DNA of 64,000 nt from Thalassococcus arenae (GTDB lineage Bacteria; Pseudomonadota; Alphaproteobacteria; Rhodobacterales; Rhodobacteraceae), in assembly GCF_019104745.1 (NCBI RefSeq), contig NZ_JAHRWL010000002.1:508076-572075 (forward strand), given 5' to 3'. Below the pieces are notes generated by a model, which did no database searches, was not told where the DNA came from, and worked only from the letters and a program-made list of their open reading frames with translations. The translations under genes were made by a program, and so were the position numbers. Of the stretch, positions 26,121 to 35,824 are shown in pieces (the first letter of the stretch is position 1; each line of letters starts with the position of its first letter).

Positions 26121-27437
26121 TCATACCAGCAGATCGTCCGCCAAGGCCGAAACGGCGATGTTTTCCACGATCAGCCGGTCGCCGTTGCCGAAATCGAAGA
26201 TCGCGTCTGCGCCCACCTGATCGGCGAATTGCAGCGCCTGCGACGCGGTTGCGAAGTTGAAGTCGCGCAGGTCGATTTCGTCGAGGTTGTTCTCGAAGTC
26301 GCGGATACGATCGACCCCGCATCCCCGGGCGAAGACGAAGCTGTCGGCGTCGGCACCGCCGAACAGCCAGTCGATGCCGCGCCCGCCTTCGATCGTGTCG
26401 TTGCCGTGGCCGCCCGACATCGTGTCGTCGCCATCCCCGCCCAGCATCTTGTCGTCGCCGGACTGGCCGAAGATGCGGTCATTTCCGGTGCCGCCATAGG
26501 CCGCGTCGTTACCAAGGCCGCCGCGCAGCACGTCGTTGCCCGACCCGCCGAACAGCTTGTCGCGCCCGACGCCGCCTTCGACGGTGTCGTCGCTGCCATC
26601 GCCGCACAGGGTGTCGAACCCGTCACCGCCGCGCAGCAGATCGCGGCCGTTCTGGCCGAAGATCTGGTCGTTCCCGCTGCCGCCCAGCACGGTATCGTTG
26701 TTGTCGCCGGCGTGGATCAGGTCGTTGCCGCCGTCGCCGTTGATGCGGTCGGCGCCTTCGTTGCCTTTCAGCACATCGTCACCGTCGCCGCCGTTCAGCG
26801 TGTCGTTGCCCGCGAAGGCGGTGATCGTGTCATTGCCGGTACCGCCGTCCAGCACCTCGTTCTGCGCGCTGCCGTTCAGCACCAGCGGGCCGGGGGCCGG
26901 CGGTTCGGGCTCTTGCGGCGGCGGCGGCGGGTCAGCCGGCGGTTGCGGATCGGGAGCGGTCTGCCCGGTGTCGAGGTCGGCCTGACCTCCGGTCGAGGCG
27001 AAGTTCTGCGTCACGATCACGGAATAGTAGTTGCCCGAGTCGAACCGGAAATACCCCACCTCGATCCCGATTCCGATATAGTCGAGATTGGGGTTCAGGA
27101 TGTTGGCGCGGTGGCCGCTGCTGTTCATCAGGCTGACATGCAGGTCATAGACGTCGTCCATGATGCCGGACGAGCCGCGTTCGCTTTGGACCGCGATGTT
27201 CTCGGCCGACCGCCAGCTTCCGCTGAAGTCGAAACCGGCGTTGTTCATGCGCTGCGTGGCAGAAGAGCCGCCGACGCCGGTATGAGAGAAGATGTCCGTC
27301 TGAAGCATCCAGAGTGAGTGGTCTTCGGCGGATTCGTTGAGGTTCAGTTCCAGTTGCAGCGGATCGGCCCCGACTTTCGACCGCTCGGCGTTGATCAGTT
27401 CGAGCATGTAGCGTTCGTATTGATCGGCTTGTATCAT
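26121..27437 (-). CDS. CAP/SCP-domain protein with RTX calcium-binding repeats
   Basis: 438 residues. Residues 1-150 are a CAP (SCP/PR-1-like) domain with LELNLNESAEDHSLWML, the HTGVGGSS histidine, SAENIAVQ, and SGHRANILNP near the end. A proline-rich linker (about 165-185) leads to RTX nonapeptides (about 195-380). The C-terminal module (CGVDRIRDFENNLDEIDL) is the usual type I secretion end. There is no N-terminal signal peptide, consistent with type I export. The ATG at 27437 is preferred because the 23 residues upstream are unrelated. Its function outside the cell is unknown. Confidence 0.87.
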   Translation of the reverse strand: MIQADQYERYMLELINAERSKVGADPLQLELNLNESAEDHSLWMLQTDIFSHTGVGGSSATQRMNNAGFDFSGSWRSAENIAVQSERGSSGIMDDVYDLHVSLMNSSGHRANILNPNLDYIGIGIEVGYFRFDSGNYYSVIVTQNFASTGGQADLDTGQTAPDPQPPADPPPPPQEPEPPAPGPLVLNGSAQNEVLDGGTGNDTITAFAGNDTLNGGDGDDVLKGNEGADRINGDGGNDLIHAGDNNDTVLGGSGNDQIFGQNGRDLLRGGDGFDTLCGDGSDDTVEGGVGRDKLFGGSGNDVLRGGLGNDAAYGGTGNDRIFGQSGDDKMLGGDGDDTMSGGHGNDTIEGGRGIDWLFGGADADSFVFARGCGVDRIRDFENNLDEIDLRDFNFATASQALQFADQVGADAIFDFGNGDRLIVENIAVSALADDLLV

Positions 27438-27635
27438 CAGCAATACCCTTTGCCTGACTGCCCATCGCCCGCCATCCCCGACGAGCGCATGCCACCCCAG
27501 TTCCATGTCAGGCGACTCACGTAAACAACGCTTGTGGCGTCAGTGTGGCGACGGGCTGAAACGCGCTGATTGCAATGCTTCGCACTGGCGTGTATCTGCC
27601 GATGGGCGCGAGGGAATGAGAGGGTTTGCCAAGCA

Positions 27636-28199
27636 ATGTCCGACGAATTCGAACTGGATACGGATGATCTGACGCGCCGCATGGATGGCGCGATGGCCAA
27701 TCTGCGAACCGAGTTCGCATCGCTGCGGACCGGCCGCGCCAGTGCCTCGATGCTCGAGCCGGTGATGGTGGATGCCTATGGCCAGATGACCCCGATCAAC
27801 CAGGTCGGCACGGTCAACGTGCCCGAACCGCGGATGGTCACGGTCAACGTCTGGGACAAGGGCCTGGTCGGCAAGGTGGAAAAGGCGATCCGCGAATCGG
27901 GTCTGGGGATCAACCCGCAGCTCAACGGCACGATCATCATGCTGCCGATCCCGGAACTGAACGAAGAGCGTCGCCGCGAGCTGTCGAAGGTGGCCGGGCA
28001 ATATGCCGAACATGCCCGCGTGGCGATCCGCAACGTCCGCCGCGACGGCATGGACCAGATCAAGAAGGCCAAGGCCGACGGCCTGAGCGAGGACGACCAG
28101 AAGCTTTGGGAAGCCGAGGTGCAGGAGTTGACCGACACCTACATCAAGAAGGTCGACGACGCGCTGGACACCAAGCAACAGGAAATCATGCAGGTTTGA
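27636..28199 (+). CDS. frr: Ribosome recycling factor
   Basis: 187 residues, [20 protein letters not shown] onward. [38 protein letters not shown] and [13 protein letters not shown] are diagnostic. It splits post-termination ribosomes together with EF-G. An alternative upstream start (27570) adds a cysteine-rich tail with no similarity. A stable hairpin and tandem repeats follow before uppS. Confidence 0.96.
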   Translation: MSDEFELDTDDLTRRMDGAMANLRTEFASLRTGRASASMLEPVMVDAYGQMTPINQVGTVNVPEPRMVTVNVWDKGLVGKVEKAIRESGLGINPQLNGTIIMLPIPELNEERRRELSKVAGQYAEHARVAIRNVRRDGMDQIKKAKADGLSEDDQKLWEAEVQELTDTYIKKVDDALDTKQQEIMQV

Positions 28200-28240
28200 T
28201 CGGCCTGTTCGGAAACGCGCCAGTGGCGCGTTTCGGCCGA
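28200..28240 (+). terminator. Hairpin after frr
   Basis: GAAACGCGCC (28212-28221) pairs with GGCGCGTTTC (28225-28234) around AGT. An outer TCGGCC/GGCCGA arm (28200-28205 and 28235-28240) extends it across a bulge. The frr stop codon lies just before it. No T-run follows, so it may be a pause or processing site rather than a full terminator. Confidence 0.5.
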
Positions 28241-28241
28241 T

Positions 28242-28310
28242 CAAAGGGCGGAGCCCCGGATGGCCAAAGGGCGGAGCCCCGGATGACCAAAGGGCGGAGC
28301 CCCGGATGGC
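28242..28310. repeat. Three tandem 23-bp repeats between frr and uppS
   Basis: Units 28242-28264, 28265-28287 and 28288-28310 differ at one base. Each begins CAAAGGGCGGAGCCCC and ends GGATGGC or GGATGAC. Confidence 0.92.
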
Positions 28311-28470
28311 CTAACCTCGCCGCATCCCTTGCCGCCGATACGCTTCCGCAATTTCCCGGCAGCGAGCCGCCGCGACCCGTCTTGCAGAGGCTTTTCTCTG
28401 GGGTTTCCCCGTGACCTGGGCTAAGACGAGCGGATAAAGGCCGGACAGGCAGGCAGAACGGGGACCAGAA

Positions 28471-29196
28471 ATGGTCAAGACGATCCGGGAGACCGGCGGG
28501 CCACGGCATGTGGCGATCATCATGGATGGCAACGGGCGGTGGGCCACGCAACGCGGGCGGCCGCGGCTGTTCGGCCATCATGCCGGCGCCAAGCGGGTGC
28601 GCGAGGTCGTCGAAGCCTGTCCCGATCTGGGGGTCAAGTATCTGACGATCTTCGCCTTTTCCACCGAGAACTGGAAACGCACCCAGACCGAGGTGGCCGG
28701 GCTCATGAGCCTGTTCCGGCGGTATATCACCCAGGAAGCCAAGGCGCTGAAGCGCGAGAATGTCCGCGTGCGTTTCATCGGCGACCGGGTCAAGCTGGAC
28801 GACAAGCTGGTCACGCTGATGGACGAACTGGAACTGATGACCGCCGATTGCAGTGGCGTGAACCTGACCATCGCGCTGAATTACGGCGGCCGTGACGAAG
28901 TCGCCCGGGCCACGCGGCGGTTGGCCCATGACGTGGCCGCCGGCAAGCTGCGGCCCGAAGACGTGGGTGAAGAAACCCTGCCAAAGTACTTGGATACTTA
29001 TGTTTTGCCGGATCCCGACCTGGTGATCCGCACGAGCGGCGAGGCGCGGATTTCGAATTTTCTGCTGTGGCAATCGGCCTATGCGGAGTATGAATTCGTC
29101 GACACGCTGTGGCCCGATTTCAACGCCGCCGAACTGGCGCGTCTGGTGCAGGGATACGGTGCGCGCGACCGCCGTTACGGCGCGGTCAAGGCATGA
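28471..29196 (+). CDS. uppS: Di-trans,poly-cis-undecaprenyl-diphosphate synthase
   Basis: 241 residues. The catalytic Asp19 lies in IIMDGNGRWA. IFAFSTENW and RTSGEARISNFLLWQSAYAE are the substrate-binding motifs. It condenses isopentenyl diphosphates into the C55 carrier for cell wall and LPS precursors. The stop overlaps cdsA by 4 bp (ATGA). It is the first gene of a run through rseP. Confidence 0.96.
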   Translation: MVKTIRETGGPRHVAIIMDGNGRWATQRGRPRLFGHHAGAKRVREVVEACPDLGVKYLTIFAFSTENWKRTQTEVAGLMSLFRRYITQEAKALKRENVRVRFIGDRVKLDDKLVTLMDELELMTADCSGVNLTIALNYGGRDEVARATRRLAHDVAAGKLRPEDVGEETLPKYLDTYVLPDPDLVIRTSGEARISNFLLWQSAYAEYEFVDTLWPDFNAAELARLVQGYGARDRRYGAVKA

Positions 29197-29981
29197 GCGG
29201 CGCCTCCTGGGAAGACCTGGGCGTGCGCATCGGCTCGGGCGCGGCGATGATCGCGGTCGGGCTCGGCGCTGTCTGGCTGGGCGGCGACTGGTTTCACGTG
29301 CTGATCGCGGTGATCTGCGGCGTCATGGTGTGGGAACTGGTCTGCATGCTGGATACCGGCCGGACCCGCAGCCCCTACGTTCTGGCCGGGGTGGCCTTTG
29401 TCGCGGCGCTGGCGGCGATCGAACTGCCACCCGCCTTCGCGTTGCCGCTGCTGATGTTTCCGTCGCTGCTGGGATTGTCGCGCATGGAACGCGGCGAGGC
29501 GACATTCGCGATCTTCGCCGCGCTGATCCTGCTGGCCGGCTACGGGATGATGGACCTGCGCGACGATTTCGGCCTGGTCTGGATGCTGTGGCTGGTGATG
29601 GTCGTGGTGGTGACCGACGTGGCGGGCTACTTTGCCGGGCGCGCCATCGGCGGGCCCAAGCTGTGGCCGCGGGTCAGTCCGAAAAAGACCTGGTCCGGCA
29701 CGGTGGCGGGCTGGGCCGGCGCGGCGCTGGTCGGGCTGCTTTTCGCGAAGTCGACCGCGGCCGGTTACGGGCTGGCCGGCATCTCGGTCGCGGTCAGCAT
29801 GGCCAGCCAGATCGGCGATATCGCGGAAAGCGCGATCAAGCGGCGGGCAGGGGTGAAGGACAGCTCGTCGCTGATCCCCGGGCATGGCGGATTGATGGAC
29901 CGGTTCGACGGCATGCTGGGCGCGGCGCTGTTCATCGTCATCGCCGGCCAGATCGCGGACTTTCCCCCGGGGGCGCCATGA
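29193..29981 (+). CDS. cdsA: Phosphatidate cytidylyltransferase
   Basis: 262 residues with seven or eight hydrophobic segments. The CDP-diglyceride synthase signature sits near the end (SAIKRRAGVKDSSSLIPGHG), with SPKKTWSG before it. It makes CDP-diacylglycerol at the inner membrane. It overlaps uppS upstream and dxr downstream by 4 bp each, so all three are translationally coupled. Confidence 0.95.
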   Translation: MSGASWEDLGVRIGSGAAMIAVGLGAVWLGGDWFHVLIAVICGVMVWELVCMLDTGRTRSPYVLAGVAFVAALAAIELPPAFALPLLMFPSLLGLSRMERGEATFAIFAALILLAGYGMMDLRDDFGLVWMLWLVMVVVVTDVAGYFAGRAIGGPKLWPRVSPKKTWSGTVAGWAGAALVGLLFAKSTAAGYGLAGISVAVSMASQIGDIAESAIKRRAGVKDSSSLIPGHGGLMDRFDGMLGAALFIVIAGQIADFPPGAP

Positions 29982-31147
29982 AGCGCGTGACGATCCTGGG
30001 CGCCACCGGATCGATCGGGCAGAACACCATCGACCTGATCGCGCGGGCGCCCGACGACTACGACGTGGTCGCGCTGACCGGCGGGCAGAACATCACGCAG
30101 CTGGCCCGGGACGCCATCCGGCTTGGGGCGGACGTTGCGGTAACGGCGGACGAAGGCAAGCTCGAGGCGCTGCGCGCGGCGCTGGCGGGCACGGGGATCG
30201 AGGCCGCTGCGGGGGAGACCGCGCTGGTTGACGCTGCGTCACGCCCGGCGGATTGGGTGATGTCGGCCATCGTCGGCTTTGCCGGGCTGGCACCGGGCCT
30301 GGCGGCGCTGCGACAGGGCGCGACCCTGGCGCTGGCCAACAAGGAAAGCCTGGTCTGCGCCGGGCCGCTGGTGATGGCCACGGCGCGAGACTGCGGCGCA
30401 CGGGTGCTGCCGGTGGACAGCGAGCATTCGGCGGTGTTCCAGGCCCTGGTCGGCGAGGACATGGCGGCGGTCGAGCGCATCGTGATCACCGCGTCGGGCG
30501 GCGCCTTCCGGGACTGGCCGCTGGAGGCGCTGGAGCATGCGACGCCGGAAGAGGCGGCGACGCATCCCAACTGGGACATGGGTCAGAGGATCACGATCGA
30601 TTCGGCATCCATGTTCAACAAGGCGCTGGAGCTTATTGAAACAAAAGAATATTTCGGGGTCGAGCCCAGCCGGATCGAGGCCGTTGTGCACCCTGAATCC
30701 CTGATCCATGCGCTGGTGGGATTCCGCGACGGGGCGCTGATGGCCCATGTCGGCCCGCCCGACATGCGCCACGCGATCGGCTTTGCGCTGCACTATCCCG
30801 AACGGCGCGACCTGCCGGTGGCGCGGCTGGACCTGGCCGCCCTTGGCCAACTGAATTTCCGGCCCGCCGACGAGGTGCGATGGCCGGCCTTGCGCCTGGC
30901 GCGGGCGGTGATGGAAACCGGCGGCCTGTCGGGGGCGGTGTTCAACGCCGCCAAGGAACGGGCGCTGGACCATTTCCTTGCGCGGCGTATCTCGTTTCCC
31001 CAGATGAGCGCGGTTGTCGAGGCGGTTCTGGAGCGTCTATGGGCACGGACGGGCCTTATTGATGCCCCGTTTGATCTTGATAACGTGCGCGAGGCAGACC
31101 ATCTCGCCCGGGTGACCGCGGACGAGACCGTAGCAGAACGCAGATAG
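29978..31147 (+). CDS. dxr: 1-deoxy-D-xylulose 5-phosphate reductoisomerase
   Basis: 389 residues. The NADPH-binding GATGSIGQNTIDL is at residues 8-20. LANKESLVCAG, DSEHSAVFQ (metal-binding) and VVHPESLIHALV are the catalytic segments. It makes 2-C-methyl-D-erythritol 4-phosphate in the MEP isoprenoid pathway, feeding uppS upstream. The true start is the ATG at 29978 inside the cdsA end; the open frame further upstream is shadow sequence. Confidence 0.96.
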   Translation: MKRVTILGATGSIGQNTIDLIARAPDDYDVVALTGGQNITQLARDAIRLGADVAVTADEGKLEALRAALAGTGIEAAAGETALVDAASRPADWVMSAIVGFAGLAPGLAALRQGATLALANKESLVCAGPLVMATARDCGARVLPVDSEHSAVFQALVGEDMAAVERIVITASGGAFRDWPLEALEHATPEEAATHPNWDMGQRITIDSASMFNKALELIETKEYFGVEPSRIEAVVHPESLIHALVGFRDGALMAHVGPPDMRHAIGFALHYPERRDLPVARLDLAALGQLNFRPADEVRWPALRLARAVMETGGLSGAVFNAAKERALDHFLARRISFPQMSAVVEAVLERLWARTGLIDAPFDLDNVREADHLARVTADETVAERR

Positions 31148-31156
31148 GGGGCCCCT

Positions 31157-32500
31157 TTGGACCTGACCACGCTGATCCCGCAATTCGGAGGCGTCCTGTG
31201 GACGATTTTCGCGTTTATCGTGGCCTTGTCCGTGATCGTCGCCATCCATGAATATGGTCATTACATCGTCGGGCGCTGGTCGGGGATCGACGCCGACGTG
31301 TTTTCGCTGGGGTTCGGGCCGGTGCTGTTCTCGCGCTATGACCGGCGCGGCACGAAATGGCAGTTCGCGCTGATCCCGCTGGGCGGCTACGTCAAGTTCA
31401 AGGGCGATGCCAACGCATCGGGCGGCCTGGACCTGGATGCGATGTCGCACATGGATGCGGCCGAGCGCCGGCGCACGATGAACGGCGCCCCGCTCTGGGC
31501 GCGGGCGGCGACGGTGGCGGCCGGCCCCGCGTTCAATTTTGCCCTGTCGATCATCATCTTCACCGGCGTCTTCATGGCGCGCGGCGTGGTGTCCGAGCCG
31601 CTGACGGTGGGCGAACTGCGCACGCTGCCGGTGGCGCAGCAATTACAGGAAGGCGACGTGATCCTGCAGATCGAGGGCAAGGCCCCGCCGTCCTTCGACG
31701 ACCCGGTCGCCTACGAGGCGTTCATGAAGGCGCTGCCGCAGCAGCCCAGGCTGGAGTATCTCGTGGAACGCGGCGGGCGCCGCGACACGGTGAGCGGTCC
31801 GTATGTCTATCCGCCCATCGTGACCAGCATCGTGCCGCGCTCGGCGGCCGGTGATGCCGGTTTGCAGCAGGGCGATGTGATCGTCACCATCAACGGGCAA
31901 GAGGTGTTCGCCTTCGACCAGCTCAAGGTCGAGGTCGAAGGCTCGGACGGCGCGCCGCTGGCGCTGGAGGTCTGGCGGGGCGGCGATATCGTTCCCATCA
32001 CGCTGAGCCCCAAGCGTATCGACGAGCCGCAGCCCGACAACAGTTTTCGCACGGTCTTCCGGATCGGCGTGATCGGGGGCATCGCGTTCGAGCCGGCGAC
32101 CGAATCCGCCGGCTTCGTGGAATCGTTCACTTCGGGTGTCGTGCAGGTGGGCACGATCATGCAGGGGTCGCTGTCGGGCCTGTGGCACATGATCACCGGC
32201 GCGATCAGCACCTGCAACCTGTCGGGGCCGATCGGCATCGCCGAGACCTCGGCCGACATGGCCAGCCAGGGCACGACCAGCTTCATCTGGTTCATCGCCG
32301 TGCTGTCGACGGCGGTGGGTCTGCTGAACTTGTTCCCGGTGCCGGTTCTGGATGGCGGCCACCTGGTGTTCCACGCCTACGAGGCGGTGTCGGGCCGGCC
32401 GCCCAGCGACCGCGCGCTGCGGGTGCTGATGTCGATCGGACTGACGCTGGTGCTTGGGTTGATGGTCTTCGCTCTGAGCAACGATTTGTTCTGTCCGTGA
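31157..32500 (+). CDS. rseP: Site-2 intramembrane protease RseP
   Basis: 447 residues. His31, Glu32 and His35 form the zinc motif HEYGH in the first helix. Two PDZ-like regions lie between the membrane halves, and LFPVPVLDGG holds the third ligand. RseP cuts anti-sigma factors after a first periplasmic cut. The start is a TTG (31157), with AGGGGG 6 nt upstream; no in-frame ATG occurs before the zinc motif. The gap after dxr is 9 nt. Confidence 0.92.
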   Translation: MDLTTLIPQFGGVLWTIFAFIVALSVIVAIHEYGHYIVGRWSGIDADVFSLGFGPVLFSRYDRRGTKWQFALIPLGGYVKFKGDANASGGLDLDAMSHMDAAERRRTMNGAPLWARAATVAAGPAFNFALSIIIFTGVFMARGVVSEPLTVGELRTLPVAQQLQEGDVILQIEGKAPPSFDDPVAYEAFMKALPQQPRLEYLVERGGRRDTVSGPYVYPPIVTSIVPRSAAGDAGLQQGDVIVTINGQEVFAFDQLKVEVEGSDGAPLALEVWRGGDIVPITLSPKRIDEPQPDNSFRTVFRIGVIGGIAFEPATESAGFVESFTSGVVQVGTIMQGSLSGLWHMITGAISTCNLSGPIGIAETSADMASQGTTSFIWFIAVLSTAVGLLNLFPVPVLDGGHLVFHAYEAVSGRPPSDRALRVLMSIGLTLVLGLMVFALSNDLFCP

Positions 32501-32583
32501 AACAATCACCGGTCTGAGCGTCAAAATTCGGCCAGATTTCCTGGTTAAGATCGAGGACAAGCGCAAAAAAGGGAGCTTGTCCC

Positions 32584-32733
32584 ATGCAAACGATCAACGC
32601 CGGATACCGCAGCCTGCAGCTGATTTTCGTGATCAACTGGGACCGTCTGCTTTATGTCTGCACGATCCTTTTCGCGCTGTTCTTCGGCGCCTTCATCGGC
32701 AGCTTTCACGAGCCGGTTCAGATGATGCCGTAA
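32584..32733 (+). CDS. Small membrane protein, 49 residues, between rseP and bamA
   Basis: It reads MQTINAGYRSLQLIFVINWD then RLLYVCTILFALFFGAFIGS and ends FHEPVQMMP. GGGAG sits 8 nt before the ATG. One clear helix (about 22-41) has a strongly aromatic N-terminal half. The preceding gene ends 83 nt upstream and bamA begins 102 nt downstream. A gene here was not expected from the common rseP-bamA order. No function is known to me; proximity hints at envelope work only. Confidence 0.65.
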   Translation: MQTINAGYRSLQLIFVINWDRLLYVCTILFALFFGAFIGSFHEPVQMMP

Positions 32734-32835
32734 CCTGCCGAACACAACGCGCGCGGACGTTGCTTTTCGGCTTTTGACAACTTTGGGCAATCCCGATACT
32801 GACGGTGCAACAGGCACGTCAGATTGGATTGCGTT

Positions 32836-35190
32836 ATGGCACGACAGGTCATCGGAAAGCCGTCTCTGAAACTTCGGGCGCGGACAGGCAGGATGACCAG
32901 GGGCGCGGCCGCGATCGCCATCGCGGCGGGGCTGTCGTTCTCGGCGGTTCCCGATGCCGCGCTGGCGCAGGATTACCGTTTCCAATCCGTCACCATTGAA
33001 GGCAACCAGCGGGTCGAGCCGGGCACCATCCTGAGCTATGCCGGGATCGCCCGCGGCGAAGCGGTGTCGGCGGCCGAACTCAACGACGCGTTCCAGCGGC
33101 TCACGGCCTCGGGCCTGTTCGAATCCGTCGACTTGCAACCGCAGGGCTCGCGCCTGGTGATCTCGGTCGTGGAATATCCGACGATCAACCGCATCGCCTT
33201 CGAGGGCAACAACCGGATCAAGGACGAGGATCTGGCCAATATCGTCCAGTCGCAGTCGCGCCGGGTGTTCAACCCGCGCCTGGCCGAACAGGACGCGCAG
33301 TCGATTTCCGAAGCCTACGGGCAGCAGGGCCGTCTGGCGGCCCGGGTGCAACCCAAGGTCATCCGCCGGTCGGACAACCGCGTCGATCTGGTGTTCGAGA
33401 TCTTCGAAGGCGGTGTGTCGGAAATCGAGCGCATCGCCTTTGTCGGCAACCAGGCCTATTCCGACCGGCGCCTGCGCCGGGTTCTGGAAACCAAGCAGGC
33501 CGGCCTTTTGCGCGCGGTGATCCGCCGCGACACCTTTGTCGAGGACCGGATCGAATTCGATCGCCAGTTGCTGCGCGATTTCTACGCCGCGCGCGGCTAT
33601 GTCGATTTCCGTATCACCGGCGTCAACGCCGAACTGGCCCAGGAACGCGACGGTTATTTCGTGACCTTCAACGTCGAGGAAGGTCAGCAATTCCGGGTTG
33701 GTGCCGTGACCGTGACATCGGACCTGCCGGATGTTGACCCCGATCTGTTCCAGGACGCGGTCAAGCTGCGCGAAGGCGTGGTCTATTCACCCACCCGGGT
33801 CGAGGTCGACATCGCGCGGCTGGAACGGCTGGCGATCCGCGAGGGGCTGAACTTCATCCGCGTCGATCCGCGGATCTCGCGCAACGACCGCGATCTGACG
33901 CTGGACGTGGAATACGTGCTGACCCGGGGCGAACGCATCTTTGTCGAGCGCATCGACATCGAGGGCAACACCACCACGCTGGACCGTGTCATCCGCCGCC
34001 AGTTCGACGTGGTCGAGGGCGATCCGTTCAACCCGCGCGCCATCCGCGAAAGCGCCGAACGCATCCGCGCGCTCGGTTTCTTCAGCAGTTCCGATGTGAA
34101 CGCGCGCGAGGGTTCGAGCCCCAACCAGGTGATCGTCGACGTGGATGTCGAGGAACAGCCGACCGGCTCGCTCAGCTTTGGCGGGTCGTATTCGACATCA
34201 AGCGGCCTGGGCGCCGCGATCTCGTTCTCGGAACGCAACTTCCTGGGCCGCGGGCAGGAGCTGCGCTTTGCGATCAACACCGCGTCGACCACGCGCAACT
34301 ACAGCTTTTCGTTCACCGAACCGTCGTTTCTGGCACGCGACCTGGCGTTCAACCTTGGTCTGAACTATGCCGAAACCGACAACCAGGGTTCGGCCGAATA
34401 CGACACGAAGACCGGTGTGTTCCAGCCGAGCTTCACGTTTCCGGTGTCCGAAAACGGCCGGTTGCAATTGCGCTACACGACGCGCCTGAGCGACATGGTC
34501 GATGTCGACGAGGACAGCACTTCGGTCGGCCAGATCGTCAAGGAGGAAGCCGCCGAGGGCGAGCGTATCGACAGTTCGGTGGGCTTTACCTACAGCTATG
34601 ACACCCGCCGGACCGGTCTGAACCCCAATGCCGGGGTATTGCTGGAATTCGGCACCGATTTCGGCGGTCTTGGCGGCGACTCGTCCTTCACCAAGACCTC
34701 GGTCCGCGCGGTGGCGCAGACGACCATCCTGAACGAGGAAGTCACCCTGCGCGCGACGCTGGAAGGCGGGTTGCTGAACTATTCAAGCGGCAAGAGCCGG
34801 TCGGTCGACCGCTATTTCCTGGGGTCGAGCGTCATGCGGGGCTTCGAGTTCGGCGGCATCGGTCCGCGCGAACGCACCGGCGGCATCGACGATGCGCTTG
34901 GCGGCACGAAATTCGCCGTCGCGCGGTTCGAGGCCGAGTTCCCGCTGGGCCTGCCCGAGGAATACGGCATCACCGGCGGTCTGTTCTACGATGTCGGCTC
35001 GGTCTGGGGCTTGGACCGGTCGTCGCCGAACGTCATCTACGAGGATTTCAGCGCCCGCCATGTGGTCGGCTTTTCGATCTTCTGGGACAGCGTTCTGGGA
35101 CCGCTGCGGCTGAACTTCAGCGAGGCGCTGGTCAAGGAAGAACACGACGAGCCGCAAGCCTTCGACCTGACCATCTCGACCCGGTTCTGA
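32836..35190 (+). CDS. bamA: Outer membrane protein assembly factor BamA
   Basis: 784 residues. The signal peptide ends ALAQ (about residue 45). Five POTRA domains follow to about residue 425, and then the Omp85 barrel, ending STRF with a terminal phenylalanine as beta-barrel proteins do. The long basic N-terminus (MARQVIGKPSLKLRARTGRM) precedes the hydrophobic part; the Met at the end of this stretch is an alternative start. BamA inserts beta-barrel proteins in the outer membrane. Confidence 0.95.
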   Translation: MARQVIGKPSLKLRARTGRMTRGAAAIAIAAGLSFSAVPDAALAQDYRFQSVTIEGNQRVEPGTILSYAGIARGEAVSAAELNDAFQRLTASGLFESVDLQPQGSRLVISVVEYPTINRIAFEGNNRIKDEDLANIVQSQSRRVFNPRLAEQDAQSISEAYGQQGRLAARVQPKVIRRSDNRVDLVFEIFEGGVSEIERIAFVGNQAYSDRRLRRVLETKQAGLLRAVIRRDTFVEDRIEFDRQLLRDFYAARGYVDFRITGVNAELAQERDGYFVTFNVEEGQQFRVGAVTVTSDLPDVDPDLFQDAVKLREGVVYSPTRVEVDIARLERLAIREGLNFIRVDPRISRNDRDLTLDVEYVLTRGERIFVERIDIEGNTTTLDRVIRRQFDVVEGDPFNPRAIRESAERIRALGFFSSSDVNAREGSSPNQVIVDVDVEEQPTGSLSFGGSYSTSSGLGAAISFSERNFLGRGQELRFAINTASTTRNYSFSFTEPSFLARDLAFNLGLNYAETDNQGSAEYDTKTGVFQPSFTFPVSENGRLQLRYTTRLSDMVDVDEDSTSVGQIVKEEAAEGERIDSSVGFTYSYDTRRTGLNPNAGVLLEFGTDFGGLGGDSSFTKTSVRAVAQTTILNEEVTLRATLEGGLLNYSSGKSRSVDRYFLGSSVMRGFEFGGIGPRERTGGIDDALGGTKFAVARFEAEFPLGLPEEYGITGGLFYDVGSVWGLDRSSPNVIYEDFSARHVVGFSIFWDSVLGPLRLNFSEALVKEEHDEPQAFDLTISTRF

Positions 35191-35194
35191 CGCG

Positions 35195-35761
35195 ATGCGT
35201 CGGCTGCGTCGCTGGCTGACCGTGCTGGCGTTGAGCCTGGCTGCGCCGGCCGCCACGGCGCAGACGGTGTCTGGCGGCATGGTGCAAAGCCCGATCCTGG
35301 TCATCGAATTCGAACGGGTTTTCGAGCAAAGCGCGTTCGGCCGCCGCGTCGCCGCCGCGCTTGAAAGCGAAGGGGCCGAGATCGCCGCGGAAAACCGCCG
35401 GATCGAAGCGGAACTGACCGAGGAGGAACGCCGCCTGACCGAAGAGCGCGCGAGCCTCAGCTCGGAGGCGTTCCGCGCGCTGGCCGATGCCTTTGACGAA
35501 AAGGTCCAGCGCCTGCGCCGCGAACAGGACAGCAAGGCGCGCGCCCTGGGTGCGCGGTCGGAGGAAGAACAACGGCGGTTCCTGGCGGCGGCGCAACCGG
35601 TTCTGCAACAACTGATGCGCGAGGCCGGGGCCGCGGTGCTGGTCGAACGGCGCAGCGTGCTGCTGGCCGCCGACGATGTCGACATCACCGATATCGCCAT
35701 ATCCCGGGTCGATGCGGCGATCGGAGATGGCAGCGGGCTGTCCCCCGACGACAGCCGCTGA
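35195..35761 (+). CDS. OmpH/Skp-like periplasmic chaperone
   Basis: 188 residues with an arginine-rich n-region and a signal peptide ending ATAQ (about 1-25). The rest is a long, charged helical region (about 60-140, EAELTEEERRLTEERASL) typical of Skp tentacles. It probably carries unfolded outer membrane proteins to the Bam machine. It starts 4 nt after the bamA stop. Confidence 0.88.
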   Translation: MRRLRRWLTVLALSLAAPAATAQTVSGGMVQSPILVIEFERVFEQSAFGRRVAAALESEGAEIAAENRRIEAELTEEERRLTEERASLSSEAFRALADAFDEKVQRLRREQDSKARALGARSEEEQRRFLAAAQPVLQQLMREAGAAVLVERRSVLLAADDVDITDIAISRVDAAIGDGSGLSPDDSR

Positions 35762-35824
35762 GCGGCTTGCCCCGACCCGGCGGGGTTGCTAGGACCGGGG
35801 CGCAGACGAATTGGAAAGACCGAC

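Noticed and set aside
28314-28470. Possible tRNA or small RNA gene before uppS
   Set aside because: No cloverleaf, no T-loop consensus, and no promoter or terminator pair. It looks like plain leader sequence.
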